Made by a program: the position numbers and the translations under genes
The notes under the pieces: generated by a model
Told to the model about the DNA's origin: nothing
The model's input: the letters and a program-made list of their open reading frames with translations, nothing else
Databases searched by the model: none
Shown: positions 33,701 through 42,700 of the stretch, in pieces
How the letters are laid out: every line of letters begins with the position of its first letter
How positions within the stretch are numbered: the first letter of the stretch is position 1
Assembly (NCBI GenBank): GCA_949752735.1
Contig: OX457037.1
Location: 18,690,539-18,754,538 of the forward strand
DNA: 64,000 nucleotides
DNA from: Lumbricus terrestris
Taxonomy: Eukaryota; Annelida; Clitellata; Crassiclitellata; Lumbricidae
Reading direction: 5' to 3'

Positions 33701-36700
33701 AAAGCAAGTTGTACTTCAGCTGATAAGATAATAAAGTCTATAATCTGAGTGTTTCAATACGCTGATGATACACAAGCATTTGTCCACGGTTCTCCCAGTG
33801 CTGCCTCTTCACTGGTTGCAACTATCCTTGACGCCACTATGGAACACAGACAAACACACAGCCGTTCAGACAAAACACACAGTCACATAGACATCTTATA
33901 CAATCACACAGACAAACACCATTTCATTTACAGCATAGAGTTTATTCGAATTATCACAGTCAGACAATTCACTCAAACACACAAGCCTTCACATCAGACA
34001 CACCTCCTTCTAACACTTCTGTTCCCAGACACATACAGACATTCATACAAACATGCAATGCACTAGATCAGATTTCTGTGCATATAATTATGTAATAGGC
34101 CTAGACCATTCTAATCGATCATCATTTTTATTCTAGGGCAGAGTATAGTTGACTCCATGTGTTGCTTTGAATCGTTTATCTAAATTTTGTTTTAAAAAAA
34201 ATAGATCCTGCTGATCACATGCGTTGATTGCTGATGCTAAGGAACAACTTAAGCTTCTAGGAACAGTGTTTTGCCCTTGCATGCGTCAAGTCTTACAGTA
34301 GCCTACAATTCGAGTTTATTATAATTGAGAATTTATCATGTCAGATGATGTTAAAAGTCTAATCTCATTAACCTATAGTAGATTAATTATATAGGCATAG
34401 AATTATTTGTTTGTAATTTCTGTCATTTAATTTTTGCTCTCATTCTAAGACAAGTCTAACCACCCAAGGCTGGAGATATTCTATAGATATTGTATTTGAT
34501 AAACTGCTTTTTGTACCTGATAGCAATGTGTCTCTTAGTTTTTGTTACCATTACAAGAACATAACAATAATAATGTTAACCCGAGTTTTATATATAGGAC
34601 TAATTTACCTTAGCCACGCCAAGATCAATTTTGTTGATAGATCAGTGATTTCTTTTTCTCCCAGGATTTAATAAAAATGAATTTTGATATTAGAGATAAC
34701 TCAGGTTTGACCTTTTCAGCGTCTCGACCCTTATGACTGCTTTAGCGCCTGGAACCAGCACCCTAGCAAGAGGCCGAACCCCAGAACATTACATAAGTGT
34801 TCCTTCTCTGATCCAACCCTTGCCGACCACCCTTAACCATGCAACGATACTTAGTTCAAAATATTTTGGTCCACCCTATAGACACCAGCGACGCCACAGC
34901 ACTCCTTGCCAAAATGCCTACACCCGCATATACTCCCCCGTCGTCAACTTCCTCCCTTTTGCTGCACAAGCACAAGCCGTCTCGCGATTCTGGCATCTGC
35001 TCAACAACTGATAACAACACCAACGGAAAAGCGACGCCACGCGACTCCAGCATTAAACGGAATGAATCTGGCTCTCGCTCCATAACAATTCGACAACTCG
35101 CCAACTCAATCTTCGACCATAGAGATGTTTTCGCTTAGGCCTTCTCACAGTTAGGCCTACATGGAATAGATTTAGGCTACTTCAACATGACATTGTAATA
35201 CAGGCTCTACCCTGTTACCAAGACCATATCAGCACAAACCACAGGTCCGAGCAGAGATCGAACGTCAGATTCAGGCTACGATAACACATGATATAATATC
35301 ACCTGATACTACTCCGTGACAAAGACCTCTGATCTTCGTTGTAAAACGCAATTCTTCAACGCCGAAACTACTTGCAGATTTCAGGCATTTATATCGTCAG
35401 TCTCAGATCATCTGTTTGCCTCTACATAACCTGGATCCCATTTTAGTCTCAATGGCAGCATATTTTTCTGCTTGAGACGTGAAAACAGTCAGGCACAGGC
35501 CTGAAGAGAAGACTTCTGTGACTGATGTGCCAAGTACACAGCAAGTAAACAATCCACATCTTGCTGGAAACGACGATTTTTGTCAGACAAAGTATATATT
35601 ATAACGCCTTTGATTTTCGAGTCAAACGCAAAGCTAGTGACGTCACAAGGTATAGCCTCTCGAGTATTCAATGCTCTGCGGACTGATGCTTCCGACGAGA
35701 TGATCTAGATACTTGTCAGCAAAAGTGGACAGACTGATGTAAACAATAATATGGAGTTGTAGCTTGTATGAAGACGTTCATTTTGAGCGAAAAACAGAAT
35801 CAATGCGTTACACTATAGTCGTTGATCAATTAGAGCCGGGGATAGTCTCCCCCGGACGATGCTAACGCTCGTAAGATAATTTCAGTTGCTGGACAATTGT
35901 CATAATTGGCAGCAATTTTAGTAGCGTGTTCGTTTTGTCGGGCTAGTACGCCTATTAACAGACAACTCGTGATTTCGTGACACTATGATTTAAGATTTTA
36001 ACAGCATAAGTATGACGATGCAGTAGCCCTTGCAAACGCACGGGTGCCCTTGAACAGCAGGGAAAGTTAACAACGATGGTTATAGGCGACAGTCATTGTC
36101 AAGCCTCGCTTAGGGAGATATAAAAAGTGTACACGACCTGCTACGACGCAACTCACAGGTCCCTGTTATATCGAAAAAGAAACAAACAAAAAAAAAGCTC
36201 ACACGATAACTATTACATCAGAGACGTTGAGACAAACAAGACTCATCATGCTGCAGTGTACGCTAGCAGAATCAAACGGCATGTCAAGTGACGTGATATG
36301 CTGTTCGTGAATTTCCAGGACCTGCTTACTGATCCACCTTTCCACGATCAACCAGATGTCAGCTCTACGACCCCCGACCCACTTCCAGGCGTCAACCAGT
36401 TGTCAACTTCTTCGTTCCCCAAATCCCCAGACGTCTCATAGACCCACCCCGAGATGTTCTTCTCGTCGACGGATCCAGTCACCGGCAACGTTGCCACAAC
36501 ATCCACATCTGGAGCCTCGTCCCATCCCATGACCCGTCCCAAGTCCCAAGGCCCTTGGTGCCATGCAACCAAACGCTTAAGTTGCAAGTAAGCACGGTAA
36601 GAGCTATTAACTAGCTAAGTGACAAGACACTTCTGTCCTTTCACGGCAGATAGATTTAGATATTTCTGACATTTTTAAAGCATGCATGTTATATTAAGCT

Positions 36701-39700
36701 TACCCTCATTAGGACGAAACGATGAGAGGTCAAATCATTATAGATGTCTCAGATTTTTTATCTAGCGTATTTTTATATTTATCTTTCTCAAATTATTTTT
36801 CTTATTATTATTTTCTCCAATTAATGTGCCCATACACAAATTTTGCAGGATGTTGAATTATTGTAGTTATGTTGGATGGAGTGTGAATGTGGATGGCCAC
36901 CATATTTCGTGCTTATAAAGTTCTTCCGAGCTGCATATTTTGATACCACCGCAAAATTTGATCATTTTATTTTATCCCCGTTATTTCCCTTATTTTCTTT
37001 ATATATGTCAATTGCATATTTTCGTATAGTGTTGACTTTATCCAAAGCAAACAGACATCGTAGTATATCAAGTTATCTCTAATGTACTTAATTGTATTGT
37101 TCCATTTATGCGCATTGTATACATGTGTTTTGAAGTCGGTTCAAGTAGCTTAGGCAGTAAATATCTTCGGGTTGTTACCCAGAGGGATTTGAGTTGCATT
37201 GAGTCATGAGTAAGGGTCAGAGATTATTTTGGGTTTTTTTTTATATTTTATTTACATTTTATTGGGTTTTTTTTTTTGCCTGTGTCATACAGCGCACGTA
37301 TTCAGATACATATCAAATGTACAGTAAACAGTACGATTTTATTTCAATGCATTTTTGTCCAGGATCAACCTGACGTGTTTTCTCAAGTCATGCACATGGT
37401 TATCACAGCCATATCATATCACAAGTGACAGATATGTTCGTATATCACATACGGTATATCACAGATGTATAAGTGTCTCAGAATTGTTGTGTGAAGGTTA
37501 TACGAGTTTTGTACTGGAGTTGAAGTCATTTCATTGATAAGAGGAAGCTAAATGTTAGTGTTGTTGCTCAGTGAGTGGTTATAAAGAGTATGGTTGATCA
37601 TCGACCAGAGTCGTTCAGCAGTCAAGTTCGAATTTCGATTAACGGTGCATTTTTCACGCATCTTGGTTATACATATAGAGTGTTCCGTAAACATTACGAT
37701 TTTTTTTTATATAGGCATTTTCTTGCCATTATGTTTTTCATGTTTATTATTAAGTCATTAACACGAGCATTACAGTCATTGTTCTGCATTTTTATATTGT
37801 AGTGGCATTTAACTACCCCTTAGCGGTAAATCACACGAGTAGCAGTGAGTCAGTGAAGTATGTGAAGTCATTTAAGTGCAAGTTACAGAGTATCAGTGAG
37901 TCAAGGCAGTTATGAACGGTTCAATTGAGTGCAAGTTACTTATGTGTTTATAGGTTGTTGACATTAGAGAGCGTTTTATTTTTGGAGCTGGGAATTCTAG
38001 TTGATTGGCAAGAGTTAAATATGAGTGTACATTTGTGGAAGTTCAGGTCGTTATGAGTTGCTCAGCAGAGTAAGTGAGTATTGGTTCAGTTATGTGACGA
38101 GTTACGTGTTACAGGTTATTTGCGTTTTGAGTTATATGTTTAATGGGTTGGGTTTTTTTTTTCTTCTTTGACATGAAGAGTGACCTTAGCAATCGGTTGA
38201 TTGTATGTACCGTACATTACAGACTATTCATTATCAGCGTTTTAGATTGTCTCATATGGTGATTAACGATTTGTTTGTTTGTTATTGTTTCATAAACGCT
38301 GATCACGTATTCTATGAGTCGCTTTAAACAAGTCGATGTACTGGACGCGTCTGCGATTCAACCTAAATGTCAGATCGCATGCGCTGTGAAGATACTACAT
38401 ACAGCAACGCGTACCGTCATCGCAAAGTGTTAATCCCATGAACTGGACTTCCGTTGTCTACATGTTGATGACGATTCATACTTTCGTTTATTTCGGAGCG
38501 ATTCGTTATGTTTAGCGTCGTGATCAGAGTTTAGAGCCACGTTATTAGCATTATTATCGCTTTTTCCTATTTTCGCTTTGACATTACCTTATTTCAGTAG
38601 TCGCATTTATGTAGTTGCTTTTTATATTATTCATTTATCTCGTATATTTTTCATTCTTAGTTGCCATTCTTTTTGTCATTTATCTGTCCGACACTATTAA
38701 TTGTGACATTTTAGCATTTTTGCCTAACTTAGATTTATTTCGACTTTTCCCTAGTTTTAATAACTTTTATTTTTCTAGTATAGGATGACTAACACTATCA
38801 TTATTATTATTCCTAGTTTTTCGAAGCCGGGAGTCTTCGATTTCCGGAGGAGGAGCATATGATAATATCTTATTATAAGGATTAACTGTTAGACTATATA
38901 TTAATATATAATGAACATTAGGCTCATATATTCACTTGTCAATCTAGTTGACATGACAGTTTAATTAGCATAGCTTTAGTTAGAAACCAATCAGACAGTT
39001 GCTAGTTATCTATCTGTTCTGTAATTTGCTGCAGGCGACACTTAGCTATCTAGACTGTGTATCTGAACTCTATAAAACATGTAGCGACTGACTTAGTGAG
39101 GGAGAGAGAGAGAACCGAGGAACAGTACTTTTAGATATTAGTGTTAGGCTCGTCTAGTCTGGTGTATATTATGTTGCTTGTTTATATCACGTAAGTTCGC
39201 TTTCTTAGATTCATTAAACTTATGAAAATGTATTCTCATTCTTCTGTCATGCTATCACTCAATTCCGCATCCTATCATACTCTCCATGTAGCAGCTAGGT
39301 TCCCTACTGATTGAATATTCTACACCGCAATCAGTTTATTATTATTATTAGTAATGGTCCATTAGCAAGTGGATCATATACGCACATATTAATGACGTCG
39401 GGTATATTGCCATGGATTATGTATTTTTAGATTTTGGATGCATTGGACATAATAAGCCTGTAAGCCTCACTAGCTTAGCTGTCCCACTTTAGTGGCCTGT
39501 CCCACTTACCCATCACCCACCCTAATTAATGCTATCATTTTAGCTATTACACAGTGTCATTAAACAGTAACAAGCCAATTCACGCATTTTCGCTTGGATG
39601 ATGACACAAATTTCAATGATCATTATTTTGTGGAATTTACGACACCCTACAAGAAGATGTTACGAAGCATGATTTCTTTGTAAATCCAGGTCAACTTTTG

Positions 39701-42700
39701 GTAGCTCCAATAAAGAAGGAACGCTTCAATATAATATATTTAAACCAACCCTGCTAAACACAACAGGATACTATTATTTGCGATACATGAAAAATTAAAA
39801 TTTTCTGCGTAGGCTACCTTTAAAATGACACTTTGGAACGCTGAATATCAATTCCGACACAATCTAATTAGCCGAGAATGGGCTATCATTATTGGTTTAC
39901 TCTCGTTTTCTTACCGGCAATGTCCAGAACCATGTTTGTGTGGATGCGGTTGGCGATCACTTTATCTTTACGTTCCCACTGTTGGTTGATCTTACCCGAC
40001 TGGTATGGGTTCACAACAAGTCGGTTACCTGACATAATAATGATGCAACGGAAACTGACCACTATGCTAAATAATTGGCTACATAAATAGGAACATGCCC
40101 AATACAGATTGATACGACATAACTTCTCTTAAATAGTCAACTGACGTCTAGAGGTCAAATTTTCTGAGTTAGTACGATTTAACCTAAATGAAAATGCAGT
40201 TATTTGAATGGATTGGTTTGATGTAATAACGTCGGAATCAACCTAAACACCATGAACCGTTATTGAAGTCAAGGGCGGAAACAGGAATTTTCGACGGGCC
40301 AAAATTTTCGGTCTTGGGGCAGGGGAAAATTTTCGTCTTCGTCGTCTAAAAATCTGATGACCATTTTATAATCATCTGTCTCCAATTCCCAAGAAAAAGC
40401 TACAATTTTATCCGCAAAAAACACATCGTGAGTGTGGGGAGGGCCTACGGAATTACTCATGGGGAGTCACGTCATCTTCCGAGTCAGAATAGCTGGTCAA
40501 AAAATAAAGAAATTTCTAAATGGGGGCCATGGCCGGATTGTCCCCCTGGGTCCGCCTCTGACTATACCACAACCACTACTGCCTCTACTCTACTACTACT
40601 ATAATACGACTACGACTACCCCTGCAACATCAACAACAACTAGGCCTATTACTAATAATACACTACTAACATTAGTAACAGTACAAAGTATGTTTACCAT
40701 CTTACAGCCGAGTTGAATGTCCTACCTTCAAGATCCAGGCAATAGCCAGTGAGCTTGCTACGAATGGTTCCTGTGGCCTTGTCGTCGCGCCATTTCTGGG
40801 CATCTGTTCTGTTTTTTTCCCAGCAAGTGACCGGTGTACCGGGCATCTTGAAACCGTTTTCCACATCCAGTACAAGCCCGTTCATGTGGCTCTTTATGAA
40901 ATAATCCTGAGGATCAGGTATAAAGACACAGACAATTGGTTCCCGGACAACTCGTCGACGGACAATTCGGAGACGGACAATTCGGACCGGACAATTCGGA
41001 GACGGACAATTTGGAGTGCATAATATAACATCTTGCACTCATAAGAGACACTAACGTGGATGAAACTTTTATTTGGCATTGGCATAAAACAATTATATGG
41101 CACCAAGCAAATGCTGTCTGATCTTCTAAAATTGGTTAAATAACTACAAATAAGAAACTGAAATTAGTAGTTAAATGCAGTAAATTATCAACCTATAGGC
41201 AGTTCATTTAGATCAATGTAATCTTCATACCATGGTTTTTATGCCCGCTAGTCAGGTGTCAGATTATTATTAGTTTGGACAGTATTACATTTTAAGTGAT
41301 GGAGATGGGTAGGCTAGGAAAATCTGACCTAAAAGTGGAAGCCCCATCACGAATTTTGGCTGCTAAGAATTGTCCGCTCCAAATTGTACGGTCCGAATTG
41401 TCCGTCTCTAAAATGTTCGGTCCGAATTGTCCGTCGACGAATTGTCCGGACAGCTATATAGGCTAATGCATAGCTGACAGTTCTGTTCAAATTTAGTCTG
41501 ATTAATATTTAGAAGTTTATATTTAGTAAATTGAATAACGACTAACCAATTTAATTAAACAAATTAGCCTAATAGTTGTGTTCCTAAGAAACTGCCCAGT
41601 GTGATTTTCTGTCTGTGATTAGGCCTACATGACCAACTGAATATCACTTTAGCCAATAAACTAATTTGGTTTTTTAAATATGTGATTGCCGACTCATTTT
41701 GCATTGGAGCTTTATTCGGCAATTCACTGCGGGACCATTCCACGGTATTCAAAATGTCACGGACTCTACATTTCGGAGACTTTGAGCCCTTCATACAGAG
41801 AAGTGATTATCGTTTAAATTATTTAAATATTTTTCCCAGATGCCGCTTCAATCATAGATTAGTTTGATATTAGTTAGACTTTGCTGGCTTTTATGTATCA
41901 TTTCTGGTGAATTAATAAGTATGCGTCACGGACTCTACAGAAAAGTTCCATCAAATTTTTTATTCACTAAACTATCTTGATTTACTGTGAAATTACTACA
42001 CACACAATCTTTTGAAACATAATCTTAGAATTGCCAGCCATTGCTGTTGATACAGTCATAATTGGATTTCTTTATCATGATAAGTACTGATGTCAAGCAT
42101 TCACTTAATGTAGACACTATGCGTCACGGACTCTACGTCACGGACTCTACGGTTATGGATCGTAACAGAAACTGATTAATATTCATGAAAGCAGTTAATT
42201 TATACCAATTACTTTCATCACTTTAATGCTTGCAAGGTGTTGCAGGACGTTTCAGAGCTAAAATTGAAAAATTTGGTGAACTTTTATTGTCACAAACATT
42301 TAATAGAACGTCTGCAACATTTAATCAGCAAGGTTGAGGCGCTCAATGATTAATAAGTCGCTGCGCTATAAGATCACTCTGTTACATTAGCTACAGGGTC
42401 GGTGAACTTCAAAAGTCCTCGTCCATGCTTTCCTGGTGCAGGTAGCTTTTCTATAATCTGATCAACGGTAATCCATGACTGGTCAGTTTTGTATGGAAAG
42501 CCAAACAGATTTGCCTGATTTGTCCTTCTTTCTCATGAATAGCGTGCAGTATTCAGTTTCACCTTTAGTGGTCGTATCGTATCGTATCTGACCATTTGTA
42601 AAGCGCTTCTTGCAGCAAGAGCCTTTCAGAAGCGCTCCCAGTGCGTGCAACTCGGAGAGAAAAGGCAGGTCTTTAGACAAGAGAAAGATGACGAAAGACT

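Larger units (their letters stand above)
29519..39378 (+). mobile_element. 9.86-kb LTR retrotransposon, non-autonomous Ty3/Gypsy-like
   Basis: Two 521-bp LTRs (29519-30039, 38858-39378) read identical by eye. The 4-bp target duplication TACG is at 29515-29518 and 39379-39382. A polypurine tract ggaggaggagca precedes the 3' LTR and a primer-binding-site-like segment follows the 5' LTR. The 8.8-kb interior has a short intact frame after the LTR, a C-rich stretch of broken frames and a damaged RT start, but no complete protease, RT, RNase H or integrase. It therefore looks like a large retrotransposon derivative moved by proteins of another copy. Plus orientation, antisense to the lectin gene. 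Recent insertion follows from LTR identity. Confidence 0.9.
28604..39522. mobile_element. TIR element with TAAAGTGGGAC repeats, split by an LTR retrotransposon
   Basis: Left end GGGTGAGTGATGGGTAAGTG and right end inverted CACTTACCCATCACCCACCC, each beside TA. Without the LTR element it is about 1.06 kb. The motif TAAAGTGGGAC or its variant TAAAGTGGTCC recurs in both orientations through the left part (e.g. 28729, 28753, 28810, 28830, 29018, 29040, 29206, 29256) and at 39480 on the right. An ~88-bp direct repeat lies at 28998 and 29217. A TA-type duplication is the only one visible, so superfamily is open (Tc1/mariner-like possible). Confidence 0.75.

Noticed and set aside
40267..40565. Confirmed hAT classification of this MITE
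   Set aside because: The termini look right, but the flanks (attgaagt, actatacc) do not form a target duplication, so it is left as MITE-like.
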